A DNA stretch of 64,000 nt, taken from contig JAXMBC010000001.1 in assembly GCA_046350055.1 (NCBI GenBank), positions 930,001 to 994,000 on the forward strand, read 5' to 3'. The stretch comes from JAEUIE01 sp046350055. GTDB lineage: Bacteria; Planctomycetota; Planctomycetia; Gemmatales; HRBIN36. Shown here piece after piece: positions 43,128 to 51,205 of this stretch. How positions within the stretch are numbered: position 1 is the first letter of the stretch; each line of letters begins with the position of its first letter. A program made the translations under genes and the position numbers. The notes below the pieces were generated by a model. The model ran no database searches. It was given only the letters and a program-made list of their open reading frames with translations, and had not been told where the DNA came from.

Positions 43128-44782
43128 TGAAGCAACGCCGATACACCTGGTGGCGGATACTGCTGACGCTGATTCTGGGTGGCAGCGCGTGGTGGTTCGT
43201 CAGCTGGTATCTGACGCCGAGGCCGTGGTTTACGACAGAGATTGATCTGGCGGCGTGGAACTCATCAGGTACCAAGCCGGGAGATACAGCAACAGAGAAA
43301 GAGAACGTTGAGTGGATTGGTAAACGATTGAACACACAAAGAGACGCATTGCTCATCGATCAGGCAGGTCGTTATCTGTTGCTGAAGCAGTCATCTAATG
43401 AGCTTAACTACCGCGTTCTGGATTTACTCACTGGGCAACTCGTCGCGGAGCATACGATCAAAGATTCGCCCATTGTGGATCAATTTCATTTGGGAATAGT
43501 CCAACAACAATCTAACATCAATCAAGTCTTCATCGTCACTAACAAAAGTGCAGCAGATTCCAGAGAAGCTGAAGGTAGAGGAGCAGATGACAGGCCATTT
43601 CAGTATTCACTCTGGGAATGGAATGTGCACACAGGTGCCACGCGGCTGATTCGAGAATATCCGATAAACACCACGCTCAGCCTATCCCAAGATGGCACCA
43701 CGCTGTTGGAAGTGGAACGACGGCCTATGCTCAGTCCATCGCAGTTGTTGCCACCCAGCTTGACGAACGTGCTGGCTGGTCAAGCAGTGGCGAGCCTGCA
43801 TTTGGAAGACCTGGCCCTGCATCGTGTCTATTCGCTGCCAGCGATGGAGCTGCGCTGCACCCTGATCAAGCCGTGGATCTATCGCCAGGGACGAGGTGAA
43901 CTGTCACCACGAGGCGAGTACCTAATATTCGATGATGTCGTGCTGCCTTTTTGTTTTACCAGCCCTCTGAAAATAACGACCGGGGAGCAGAGGCCAGAAT
44001 CGTCACTTCGTGAGATCGTGACCTACACCACCGTGCCGCACGGCGTTAGCATCTATCGAACCCGGGATGGATCACTATTGGCCGAACGCCATGAGCCTGA
44101 TCTGTACTTGCGTTTCGTGGCACTGGGCGATGAGCAGACACTGTTGTTCCTTCCCCTGGGGTCCACTGCCAGGCAAGAGCGGAAAGATCAAGTAATCCAC
44201 GCACCCAGTCAACGCTGGCTGGACAAGCCTGTATATTTTGCCTCTCCGCTTTCGCAGGGCCAACTTCATGCCAGTGGCGAGAGAAGAAACAATCATTCGA
44301 CCGCATATGCCATCGATCTGCAAGGCGTGGTAAGTGCAGTAGGCACAATCATCGGCGATGAACCATTCTTGCTTCCCGGTGTGCCACACTATATCAGGCG
44401 TCGAGAGTACAAACCCCTGAGTGCCATTCCTTTACCAGCCAGTTGGGAAGAGTGGCTGAGGCAGTCGCCCCTCTTCGAGAAGTGGTTTCGCACGTACACG
44501 CAGCTTGAGGTGGTTGACTACACCAGCCAGCGAGTGCTGCTCAAGCTTCGCGATATCGATTCTTCATTCTTGCAATACCGTTTCTCCGACCGCTGGCTGG
44601 TCTGCTGGAGCGAAAACCTGCAAACCATGCGGGTGGAGGTGTACGCATTACCCATCAGAGCCTGGTCTGTCTGGTGGGCACGCAGCGCGGGGCTGATCGT
44701 GTTGCTGCTCGCCTTGTGGGGGTTGTGCAGGCCGAGAGTCTCGAATGCTCAGGTTTTAGCAGGCAGGACTGTTACGAAGTAG
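43127..44782 (+). CDS. Hypothetical propeller-like membrane protein
   Basis: This is 551 residues starting in a TAATG overlap with the upstream stop. A membrane helix near the start (about 10-28, ILLTLILGGSAWWFVSWYL) and another near the end (about 515-535, SAGLIVLLLALWGLC) bracket a large beta-rich domain. Strand pairs such as YLLLKQSSNELNYRVLDLLTG, FQYSLWEWNVHTGATRLIRE, TLSLSQDGTTLLEVERRP and VVDYTSQRVLLKLRDID recall WD40 or PQQ-type propeller blades, but no regular repeat motif is fixed. Function unknown; third gene of the coupled operon. Its base composition is a little more AT-rich than its neighbours. Confidence 0.75.
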   Translation: MKQRRYTWWRILLTLILGGSAWWFVSWYLTPRPWFTTEIDLAAWNSSGTKPGDTATEKENVEWIGKRLNTQRDALLIDQAGRYLLLKQSSNELNYRVLDLLTGQLVAEHTIKDSPIVDQFHLGIVQQQSNINQVFIVTNKSAADSREAEGRGADDRPFQYSLWEWNVHTGATRLIREYPINTTLSLSQDGTTLLEVERRPMLSPSQLLPPSLTNVLAGQAVASLHLEDLALHRVYSLPAMELRCTLIKPWIYRQGRGELSPRGEYLIFDDVVLPFCFTSPLKITTGEQRPESSLREIVTYTTVPHGVSIYRTRDGSLLAERHEPDLYLRFVALGDEQTLLFLPLGSTARQERKDQVIHAPSQRWLDKPVYFASPLSQGQLHASGERRNNHSTAYAIDLQGVVSAVGTIIGDEPFLLPGVPHYIRRREYKPLSAIPLPASWEEWLRQSPLFEKWFRTYTQLEVVDYTSQRVLLKLRDIDSSFLQYRFSDRWLVCWSENLQTMRVEVYALPIRAWSVWWARSAGLIVLLLALWGLCRPRVSNAQVLAGRTVTK

Positions 44783-44960
44783 GGCGATTTAAGTCTTCAT
44801 CAAACCAACTCGCTGGCGCGGGTTTGGTTCGCTGCAACTTCATTAGCTTTTCTGGAGTCGGCTTATGTGTCAATGCCTGCTTCATTAGTTCAGCATCAAC
44901 ACAATCATCTTGCTCAGCATCAGGAACTTGTGCTGGCGTCTCGCGGGCACAATCGTTCAT
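44772..44960 (-). CDS. Small hypothetical protein
   Basis: This is a 62-residue acidic/basic frame with coding-like composition: DAELMKQALTHKPTPEKLMK near the middle and PASWFDEDLN near the end. GGGG lies seven bases before the ATG. Short planctomycete and cyanobacterial proteins ending with a similar xxWFDEDxN pattern are known to me as uncharacterised or antitoxin-like. It overlaps the end of the convergent propeller-like gene by 11 bases. It may be real but this is not certain. Confidence 0.4.
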   Translation of the reverse strand: MNDCARETPAQVPDAEQDDCVDAELMKQALTHKPTPEKLMKLQRTKPAPASWFDEDLNRPTS

Positions 44961-45027
44961 CGTTTAACCCCGGGGTTGAAGCATGTATTTATATTGCAAT
45001 TGCATGATGCACTTTGCAAGCGTGTAT

Positions 45028-45175
45028 GTAGGCATCACGTTCCACCGTGATGACCCCGTGCAACACTATCGAAATGTCGCGAGATCCAGGTCGGTAGAAC
45101 CTGCTTCAATCGCAGAACGTCTGCAAAATAGTTATGTTCTTGCAAGCGGTCATCACGACGGAGCGTGATGCCTAC
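45028..45175. repeat. Paired palindromic (REPIN/MITE-like) element 1
   Basis: Two 28-base arms (45028-45055 and 45148-45175) are near-perfect inverted copies; GTAGGCATCACG begins both when the second is read on the minus strand, and both end GTGATGACC. Each arm is itself a palindrome (ATCACG with CGTGAT). The element is 148 bases and lies just upstream of the methyltransferase gene, filling most of the gap 44961-45189. No transposase is nearby. Confidence 0.7.
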
Positions 45176-45189
45176 CATAGAATCCCTGC

Positions 45190-46356
45190 ATGGATAACCT
45201 GCCTGTAATCCGCCTCAAGATTGAACGTCGTTCCTCGCATCCGTGGATCTTCCAGAAGATGGTGGAGAAGCCGATGCAGAAGCCGCCGCCGGGGACGGTC
45301 GTCGATGTCGAAGACCTGACCGGCGCCTGGGTCGGGCGCGGGTTGTACAACGGCCACTCCCGCATCTCGCTGCGCATCCTGACCAGCAACCGCGACGAAG
45401 TGATTGATGCAGGTTTCTTCCGCCGCAAGCTTGAAGCCGCGGTGGCCCTGCGCCGAGACATCCACCAGCTCGACAAGGTCACCAATGCCTATCGCCTGGT
45501 TCATTCCGAAGGCGATGGCCTCAGCGGTCTAGTAGTGGATCGCTTTGCCGACATCCTCGTGCTGGAATTCTTCTCGGCGGGCATGTGGAAATGGCGCGAG
45601 ACGATCAAGGAAGTGCTGAGCGTACACTACCCCGGCTCACGCTTCTACTGGTTCGCCGAGGAGCATGTGCAGAAGCAGGAATCGTTCGACTGCTGGCCTC
45701 CCGAAGCGCCGAGCCCCGGCACCATCACCGAGCATGGCATGCGGTTCCGTGTGCAACCTGGCTCCCGGCACAAGACAGGATTCTTCGTCGATCAGCGTGA
45801 TAATCGCAACTACCTCACCCAGTTCACCCCCGGTAAACGGGTGCTTGATATCTGCTGCAACAGTGGCGGCTTCGCGGTCTATGCCAAGGCCAAGGGACAG
45901 GCGGAGGAGAGCATCGGTATCGATCTGGATGAAGAGTGTCTGGAAACAGCCAAGGAGAACGCCAACCTCAACCAGTGCCGCGTGAAGTTCGTGCAGACCG
46001 ATCTGTTCCCCTGGTTGCGGGATTCCATTGCCCGCCAGCAGCTGTTTGATGTCGTGATCCTTGACCCGGCCAAGCAAACCCGCGAACGGGAAGGCATCGA
46101 CGAAGCCCTGAAAAAGTACCTCGACATGAATCGCCTGGCCATGCAGGTCGTAGCCCCGGGTGGCATCTATCTGACCTGTTCGTGCACGGGCCTGATCAAC
46201 GAGGATCTGTTCATCGACTGTGTACGCCGGGCCGCCTGGCAGGCCGGCCGTACGCTGCAGGTGTTTCACCTCAGCGGTGCGGGCCCGGACCATCCCTGGC
46301 TGGGACACGTGCGGGAAGGCCGCTATCTGAAGGCAGTCTGGGGACGCCTCTGGTAG
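45190..46356 (+). CDS. Class I rRNA large-subunit methyltransferase (RlmI-like)
   Basis: This is 388 residues in the RlmI/RlmK family that methylates a 23S rRNA cytosine using S-adenosylmethionine. The N-terminal PUA-like domain includes RRSSHPWIFQKMVEKP and GRGLYNGHSRISLRIL; the central EEHI-like part has YRLVHSEGDGLSGLVVDRF. The SAM-binding domain has KRVLDICCNSGGFAVYAKA (motif I), SIGIDLDEECLETAKENANL, FDVVILDPAKQTRERE (NPP-like position) and YLTCSCTGLINEDLF with the catalytic-site Cys, as expected. The stop codon lies inside the left arm of the next palindromic element. It is cytoplasmic. Confidence 0.88.
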   Translation: MDNLPVIRLKIERRSSHPWIFQKMVEKPMQKPPPGTVVDVEDLTGAWVGRGLYNGHSRISLRILTSNRDEVIDAGFFRRKLEAAVALRRDIHQLDKVTNAYRLVHSEGDGLSGLVVDRFADILVLEFFSAGMWKWRETIKEVLSVHYPGSRFYWFAEEHVQKQESFDCWPPEAPSPGTITEHGMRFRVQPGSRHKTGFFVDQRDNRNYLTQFTPGKRVLDICCNSGGFAVYAKAKGQAEESIGIDLDEECLETAKENANLNQCRVKFVQTDLFPWLRDSIARQQLFDVVILDPAKQTREREGIDEALKKYLDMNRLAMQVVAPGGIYLTCSCTGLINEDLFIDCVRRAAWQAGRTLQVFHLSGAGPDHPWLGHVREGRYLKAVWGRLW

Positions 46357-46458
46357 GGCACGCTGGGCGTGCCTCACCAATGCATGTATTGGTGCAAGCA
46401 CGCTTTCAAAGTTGCAGTGGAATCTCATCACGGTGAGGTACGCACAGCGTACCCTACC
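46352..46458. repeat. Paired palindromic (REPIN/MITE-like) element 2
   Basis: The 27-base arms 46352-46378 and 46432-46458 are inverted copies with three to four differences: both read GGTAGGGYACGCTG, then GCGTRCCTCACC. Each arm is a palindrome. The 53-base centre contains GCAACTTT-like and TTGGTGCAAGC sequences that resemble the centre of the element at 56433. The methyltransferase stop codon (46354-46356) lies inside the left arm. Confidence 0.75.
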
Positions 46459-46475
46459 AAGGCAAGGAGTATGCA

Positions 46476-47033
46476 ATGGGCAAGACCATCAAGATATTAG
46501 GCATCGCCGGGAGCTTGCGTCAGGCGTCGTATAACCGGGCCGCGTTGCGGACTGCAGTGTCGCTGGTGCCTGCCGGGGCATCGCTCGATACGGCAGAGAT
46601 CGGCAACCTGCCCCTCTTCAGCGAAGACCTGGAAAAGCCATTGCCTCCCGTCGTCGCGGAGTTCAAAGCGAAGATCCGTGCTGCGGATGCGATTCTCTTC
46701 GTGACGCCAGAGTACAACTACTCGGTGCCGGGCGTGCTGAAGAATGCGATCGACTGGGGCACCCGTCCGTATGGCGACAATGCCTGGTCGGGTAAGCCTG
46801 CTGCCATCATGGGTGCGTCCATCGGCATGTTTGGCTCGGCCCGGGCCCAGTATCACCTCAGGCAGATCATGGTCAACCTCAACATGTTCCCGCTCAATCA
46901 GCCGGAAGTGATGATTGCCAATGCGTCGCAGAAATTCGACCAGGCGGGCAACCTGACAGATGAGCCGACAAAGAAGTTCATCGCTCAACTGCTGACCAAC
47001 CTGGTGACCTGGGCACAGAAGTTAGGGATATAG
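46476..47033 (+). CDS. NADPH-dependent FMN reductase
   Basis: This is a 185-residue flavodoxin-fold reductase. The phosphate-binding loop GIAGSLRQASYNRAALR is near residue 7 and the family signature LFVTPEYNYSVPGVLKNAIDW near 72-92; PAAIMGASIGMFGSARAQYHLRQIM follows. Relatives (ChrR, SsuE, YieF-like) transfer electrons from NADPH through FMN to quinones, chromate or azo compounds. The length and motif order are normal. The start has AAGGAG-like sequence (GGCAAGGAG) upstream and is just after the palindromic element. It converges with the HNH gene; the ends overlap by about 12 bases. Confidence 0.93.
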   Translation: MGKTIKILGIAGSLRQASYNRAALRTAVSLVPAGASLDTAEIGNLPLFSEDLEKPLPPVVAEFKAKIRAADAILFVTPEYNYSVPGVLKNAIDWGTRPYGDNAWSGKPAAIMGASIGMFGSARAQYHLRQIMVNLNMFPLNQPEVMIANASQKFDQAGNLTDEPTKKFIAQLLTNLVTWAQKLGI

Positions 47034-47423
47034 CCCCAGCTGAATCAGTCGCGCCCGCAGTGCCACGCGATGCGGCACATTCATTCGCATCACCGCCACA
47101 GTCGCTCTGCCTGTGGCGGTGCGTCCAACAAGTGTCGCACCATGCAGTTGAAAGTGTCGCCTCCACTGTTTCTTTCTCGGATGAAATAAAGGCGTGATCT
47201 GACCGGTATAGGGATCAATCCCACTCAGGTTGCTTCCCTTTGCCAAGTTACAATACAAGCAGGACCAGCAGAGGTTCGATAACCGCGTTGTGCCACCATG
47301 TTTGCTGGGGATGATGTGCTCAAGATGAAATGGAAAGAGCGGTAAGTGCGTCTCATGCAGCAGACAATACTCACAGCGATGGTTCGCTCGGTTTCTGACC
47401 AGAAGCCTGATGCGTTTATTCAT
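47022..47423 (-). CDS. HNH endonuclease
   Basis: This is 133 residues. It contains a full HNH site: a first zinc knuckle CEYCLLHE near residue 18, the core FHLEHIIPSKHGGTTRLSNL with His-Glu-His, and a second knuckle LCWSCLYCNLAKG. The C-terminal 60 residues are basic and may bind DNA. Such small stand-alone HNH proteins occur in many genomic copies in Gemmata-like bacteria. Its start overlaps the stop of the upstream small gene as TAATG, so the two are coupled. It may be a homing-like nuclease, a toxin, or part of a restriction element; nothing here decides. Confidence 0.88.
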   Translation of the reverse strand: MNKRIRLLVRNRANHRCEYCLLHETHLPLFPFHLEHIIPSKHGGTTRLSNLCWSCLYCNLAKGSNLSGIDPYTGQITPLFHPRKKQWRRHFQLHGATLVGRTATGRATVAVMRMNVPHRVALRARLIQLGLYP

Positions 47424-47689
47424 TACACGGGAGCTTCAGCCAGAACCGTTCTCGATTGTGCCTGAAGTAACGCCACAATTTCACCTGCAATCACAAAGGA
47501 CTCATACTCCAGTCGTTCTTCATCAGACAACTCGCCTTCATTGCACTTTCGAGCCAGCTGGGCCACACGCTGCCTGGTCTTGCGATCATATCGGATACGT
47601 AACAGCTTACGGGCCGCTTCGGGGTTAAGTGCTGCGGAGACGGGCTCCAGCAACTGCGACACAAAGGAACTATGAAATGATGTTGGCAT
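47423..47689 (-). CDS. Small partner protein of the HNH nuclease
   Basis: This is an 88-residue, helical, charged protein. The core is KTRQRVAQLARKCNEGELSD followed by DEERLEYESFVIAGEIVALLQAQSR, a pattern I know from small uncharacterised proteins next to HNH genes in planctomycetes and cyanobacteria. It is translated first and coupled to the nuclease by a TAATG overlap. The arrangement resembles antitoxin-toxin or immunity-effector pairs, but no family with a tested role is recognised. Confidence 0.7.
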   Translation of the reverse strand: MPTSFHSSFVSQLLEPVSAALNPEAARKLLRIRYDRKTRQRVAQLARKCNEGELSDEERLEYESFVIAGEIVALLQAQSRTVLAEAPV

Positions 47690-47788
47690 GGATTTATTCT
47701 AGCAGGCTACCAAGCTGTCATGCAATATCCATCAACGCCGTACATGGGAGAGTGATGCCCTCTTCCAGCGAAAAGGGCATTATCATCA

Positions 47789-48061
47789 TTACCTTCCCGG
47801 GCAGACCATCACGCCATGGACGATGGTGCAGCCGGAGCCAGTAGAGCTGCTGGTGTTGCCACACCGGCACCCTTGCCCGGTCTGACAGCCACAGACACAT
47901 TGCCTGGAACACGGGCAAGTCGCATGGACCATGGGCTGCGTCTTGCTGAGTTGCAGCTTGGCAACAGCGATCGCCCAGGCGGCCCTGCCTCGTTGCAGCG
48001 GATCATCCGCATGCAAGGGCAAGGCGATCAGGCACCCAGCGATAGCGATCAAATGTCTCAT
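47789..48061 (-). CDS. Small cysteine-rich secreted protein
   Basis: This is 90 residues with a GGAG nine bases before the ATG. The signal-like start MRHLIAIAGCLIALPLHADD is followed by a short helical stretch, then a Cys cluster (CPCSRQCVCGCQTGQGCRC) with eight cysteines in about 20 residues, and a final CTIVHGVMVC pair. It is probably an exported, disulfide-rich or metal-binding peptide. Planctomycetes encode many similar small Cys-rich proteins of unknown role. It is downstream of the papain-like cassette on the same strand. Confidence 0.6.
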   Translation of the reverse strand: MRHLIAIAGCLIALPLHADDPLQRGRAAWAIAVAKLQLSKTQPMVHATCPCSRQCVCGCQTGQGCRCGNTSSSTGSGCTIVHGVMVCPGR

Positions 48062-48077
48062 GCGTTTCTCCAGCTTA

Positions 48078-48102
48078 ATGCGGCGAGACGCCGCATCTAC
48101 TT
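48078..48102. repeat. Single REP-like palindrome
   Basis: GCGGCG-AGA-CGCCGC followed by ATCTACT matches one arm of the paired element at 56433 (GCCGCGTCTACT). It lies between the Cys-rich gene and the end of the 155-residue gene. Confidence 0.5.
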
Positions 48103-48569
48103 CAGGTACGGAAGCGGTTGAGTAGCAGTTGAAACAGCATGGGCAGCAGCATCTGAAGCGCCATCAGCAACAGCGGGCTGCTCATGATCAGTTCCTGATC
48201 TGAACGAGTGAACCGCTGCAGACGCCGCAAAAGAGCCGGGCTCTCGCGGATCATCTCGCGAGCAGCCTCGCTGGCACCGGGGAAGTTCGCGAGATACTGA
48301 CTCACTTCGGCCATCGTAGGCGGCCGTTCCCCGGCAAAGAGCATTTCGCCCGACTGGCCGACCACCAGTGCGCCTTCCTCACGGGTGATGCTCTCGATGA
48401 TCCGCTGGAACAACGTATCCAGTTGATCGAAAAGCAGCTTATCGAGGTTGCTCGGCGTGATAATCGCTGGTTCCAGGAGCATCGCTCCTTCTACCAACCA
48501 TTGCCTCAAGCGGGTCTTGTCGATCTTGCTGGCATCAAACTGTACAAGCGAACCGAAACCCAGGGGCAT
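48102..48569 (-). CDS. Hypothetical protein of the papain-like cassette
   Basis: This is 155 residues from ATG 48569, preceded by AAAGGAGG. The longer frame to 48680 adds 37 unlikely residues inside the upstream gene. The chain is helical and ends in a hydrophobic segment (PLLLMALQMLLPMLFQLLLN) that may enter or touch a membrane. No family recognised. It is the last of four minus-strand genes (50935 to 48102) separated by short gaps or an overlap, so it is likely co-expressed with the papain-like peptidase. Confidence 0.65.
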   Translation of the reverse strand: MPLGFGSLVQFDASKIDKTRLRQWLVEGAMLLEPAIITPSNLDKLLFDQLDTLFQRIIESITREEGALVVGQSGEMLFAGERPPTMAEVSQYLANFPGASEAAREMIRESPALLRRLQRFTRSDQELIMSSPLLLMALQMLLPMLFQLLLNRFRT

Positions 48570-48601
48570 GGTAGCCCTCCTTTCGTGAATGTGATGGTTT
48601 C

Positions 48602-49558
48602 TCAGATCAGGAACAACGGCCGGCGCTGCGTGAACCCCAGTGGTCCGGTCATCGCATATGTTTCCCGTCCGGACCGGCACATGCGATCAACAATCTCCAC
48701 GGGAACGAGGAACTGATTGCCATTGAGTGCGATCGGGCCATTTCTGCCTTCGACGGTGATCGGGTTGCCTAGGTAACCTGAGCCGTCGGTATCGCCTTCC
48801 CAGGAGTTGTCGTAGCGCACCACCTGTGTACCGTTCTTCAGCGTGAATCGCCCGGACCAGCCGGCACAGTGGGCCCAACTGCCGACGGCGGAACAGGTGC
48901 CCTCCCGCTGTCGCTGCATCGCGAAGCCCTGGTTGGAACAGTGCACGACGGGATGAAGTTGCCCGATGAGTCGCCAGACATCCTCACCACGTTGACAGAG
49001 AGACATCTGCTGAATGGGATGAAGCCGGGCATCGTCTTCGATGCTGTCGTCGACGCCGGTTTGCCCATACAGTGCACAGCGTTCCAGGCTGTACCGGGAC
49101 AGGTCAACGCGGTCGTATCGCTTCTTCAGCAGGATGCCGTAGTCGAGGAGCCACTCCGCGGCCCAGGATCCAACAGAGCCATCATCGCCCTGGTGCAGCG
49201 TGGAGCCATGCTTCAGCCTGCCGATCTCGAAGCGAGAGCCTCCGTAGATCGGCTCGATGGCCACATCAGCACCGGGCCAGTCGATTTCGCGGGCTTGCGC
49301 CATCATGGCCAGGGCCAGCGTCGCCATCTTGGCGTTGCCAAAGCCGACACAGAAGCCGCGCGGGTTCTGGTTCAGGCTGTTCCAGCGTTGCCCGGCAACC
49401 TTCTCGTACAGCAGGCACAGGTCCACATCAGCATCGTCATCCTGCTCAAACAGCTGGGGAGCAGCCTGACGTACCGTGGGGTGAAGCTGACTGGCGAAGA
49501 ATGCTTCGGTATGGGCTGGGTCACTCCAGCGGCCAAACTGCGGGGTGAACGTGTTCAT
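48602..49558 (-). CDS. Papain-like (C1-type) cysteine peptidase-like protein
   Basis: This is 318 residues without a signal peptide. A papain-type active site can be placed: Gln64 and Cys70 in NQNPRGFCVGFGNAK (papain's Gln19 and Cys25 have the same six-residue spacing), His230 in GSWAHCAGW and Asn251 in VRYDNSWEG, which matches the NSWG motif. The N-terminal part has little resemblance to propeptides of secreted papains. The start overlaps the previous stop as ATGA. With the holin-like protein encoded two genes upstream, a phage-lysis-like or effector role is possible, but the peptidase could also be domesticated. The assignment is by motif and spacing alone. Confidence 0.6.
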   Translation of the reverse strand: MNTFTPQFGRWSDPAHTEAFFASQLHPTVRQAAPQLFEQDDDADVDLCLLYEKVAGQRWNSLNQNPRGFCVGFGNAKMATLALAMMAQAREIDWPGADVAIEPIYGGSRFEIGRLKHGSTLHQGDDGSVGSWAAEWLLDYGILLKKRYDRVDLSRYSLERCALYGQTGVDDSIEDDARLHPIQQMSLCQRGEDVWRLIGQLHPVVHCSNQGFAMQRQREGTCSAVGSWAHCAGWSGRFTLKNGTQVVRYDNSWEGDTDGSGYLGNPITVEGRNGPIALNGNQFLVPVEIVDRMCRSGRETYAMTGPLGFTQRRPLFLI

Positions 49559-50391
49559 CGACTGAGTACCTCCAGGGCATGAGCGATGCGAGACAGGACT
49601 TGTTGCGCACGACGTCTGTCGTCGGCGGTGAACGGCTGACTGGCACCGTTCTCCGGCACCTTGAGTTGCGTCAGAAGTTCCTGGCGGATGCGTTGCCTGA
49701 CACTGGGGAGGGCAGCATCCGGTTCGGGAATGCCTGCGGCTTGACGAGCGGCGTGGAGAAGAGTGTCAAGATCGCCCGCAGTCTTCACCATGTCGAGCGA
49801 ATCACGGGAAGCTGCGTCGTAGATGCCTGCCAGTGGTCCGAGCCATTTCCTGTCGGCTAGGTTGGCAGCAGCATCTTTCTGCCATGCAGTGCGCAGTGCC
49901 TTGGTGAGGTCATCCTCTACCGGTGGCGTGGGAGGGCCCGGCGCCGGGCCTCCCACGCTCACCACCAACGTATCGACCACCACGGGTGGCCCCTTGTCGG
50001 TACCATTGCGAATCACCACTACCTGCGACGTGCCAGGCTGCCCGCCCATCAAGATGACCCACCCCTGTGGCCTGGCCGGGAATTGATGCAGCCTGGCCAT
50101 CGGCTCGCCCCGTCGCTTCATCCAGAGACCCAGTGGCTGCTGGGCCGCGACTTCGATCCGCTGCAACACTGCTTCGTTGGGCATGAACCAGAGCAACGGC
50201 CCGGTGAGTGTCTTTGCTGGCTCAAGCACCTCGAACTCGCCGGGCTCGAGAGTGAGCGATCTGGGGGCTGCCCGTTCCAGCTTGGCTCGGGCTTGTGCCA
50301 ACTCTTCGAGTGGAATAGCGTCGCCAACAATGATTTGCGGGTAAGCCCATGCAGGACTAACCAGCACAAGGAATATGGTAAACAATCGCAT
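49555..50391 (-). CDS. Hypothetical secreted protein of the papain-like cassette
   Basis: This is 278 residues from ATG 50391, with AGGAG upstream and a signal peptide (RLFTIFLVLVSPAWAYPQ). The N-terminal half is beta-rich (RSLTLEPGEFEVLEPAKTLT, PQGWVILMGGQPGTSQVVVI) and resembles an Ig-like fold. A Gly/Pro linker (VGGPAPGPPTPPVEDD) leads to a helical C-terminal half. No catalytic motif. It is coupled to the peptidase gene, so they may act together. Confidence 0.7.
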   Translation of the reverse strand: MRLFTIFLVLVSPAWAYPQIIVGDAIPLEELAQARAKLERAAPRSLTLEPGEFEVLEPAKTLTGPLLWFMPNEAVLQRIEVAAQQPLGLWMKRRGEPMARLHQFPARPQGWVILMGGQPGTSQVVVIRNGTDKGPPVVVDTLVVSVGGPAPGPPTPPVEDDLTKALRTAWQKDAAANLADRKWLGPLAGIYDAASRDSLDMVKTAGDLDTLLHAARQAAGIPEPDAALPSVRQRIRQELLTQLKVPENGASQPFTADDRRRAQQVLSRIAHALEVLSR

Positions 50392-50443
50392 GTCATCTCC
50401 TGGGGTAAGTGGTGTGGAAGGTGCCAGACAGATTGCGCCGTTT

Positions 50444-50935
50444 TCAACGTGGCGGGTGGGATCGTCTGTCACCCATGACTTCCTCTTTGACTCCTAACCA
50501 GCCCCGTTCACGGGCAGCCTTCTTGAGCCGCAGTGCGAGGATGCTGACCACTTCCCAGGCTAGCCAGGCACCAACCGCAATCAGAAAGCCGAGCAGGAAG
50601 CACGATTCAGGAGCGATGGCGGGGCCAAAGTAGGTGACGAGCAGATAGGGAGTGACGGCGAGCGCCGTGGCTACTGCAACAGCAAAACAGCGAACGATGT
50701 GGAACAGGCCCGTTACCTGTCGCAGGGCAACTGCAACATAGCCGCCGAGGATGGCACCACCGGCAACCCAGAGAAAGTTCAAATGGTCCCGCAAGATGGT
50801 AGGCCGTTCCTGATTCAGGATGGCCTGGGCTATGATGAGCAGCCTGGACTGCTCTTCGAGTTGACTGGTTACCCCTGCACTTACGAGAGAGAGGAGCACG
50901 ACGACAAAGGTCACAAGGAATTGCTGCTGCATCAT
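50444..50935 (-). CDS. Holin-like four-helix membrane protein
   Basis: This is 163 residues from ATG 50935 (GGAG upstream; a GTG at 50953 is the alternative). Four hydrophobic segments are visible: FLVTFVVVLLSLVSAGV, FLWVAGGAILGGYVAVAL, CFAVAVATALAVTPYLLVTYF and CFLLGFLIAVGAWLAWEVVSI, and the C-terminus is basic (RLKKAARERGW). Size, short loops and charged tail resemble phage holins, though no family match is claimed. It starts the four-gene cassette that ends with the 155-residue protein. Confidence 0.65.
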   Translation of the reverse strand: MMQQQFLVTFVVVLLSLVSAGVTSQLEEQSRLLIIAQAILNQERPTILRDHLNFLWVAGGAILGGYVAVALRQVTGLFHIVRCFAVAVATALAVTPYLLVTYFGPAIAPESCFLLGFLIAVGAWLAWEVVSILALRLKKAARERGWLGVKEEVMGDRRSHPPR

Positions 50936-51006
50936 GAGACGACTCCGGATCACTTACCGGAGCGGGAATGTCGCAGCCTGTGTACCATAGCTTTGCATGC
51001 TGAGTG

Positions 51007-51037
51007 ACGTAACTGATGTTCTCAAAGGGAGTTACGT
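51007..51037. promoter_or_regulatory. Inverted repeat upstream of the holin-like cassette
   Basis: ACGTAACT (51007-51014) and AGTTACGT (51030-51037) form an 8-bp inverted repeat with a 15-base spacer, 72 bases before the cassette's first start codon. It may be an operator; no regulator is nearby. Confidence 0.25.
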
Positions 51038-51205
51038 GAGACGCCGTGAGACAATGTGATGTATCAGGAGAAGTAGTCCGCCATCCGCGATACGCGCAGT
51101 AAGTTAATGGAAGATGAACGCCACTCTCGGGCCCGCTCGCTGAATAGCGACGCTGTACCCCGGCCATTCTCCAGACCAGCAGTCCCTCCATTGAAGGAGC
51201 TTTCC

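Noticed and set aside
44983..45168. 61-residue plus-strand frame
   Set aside because: It coincides with the paired palindromic element and has no ribosome-binding site or coding character.
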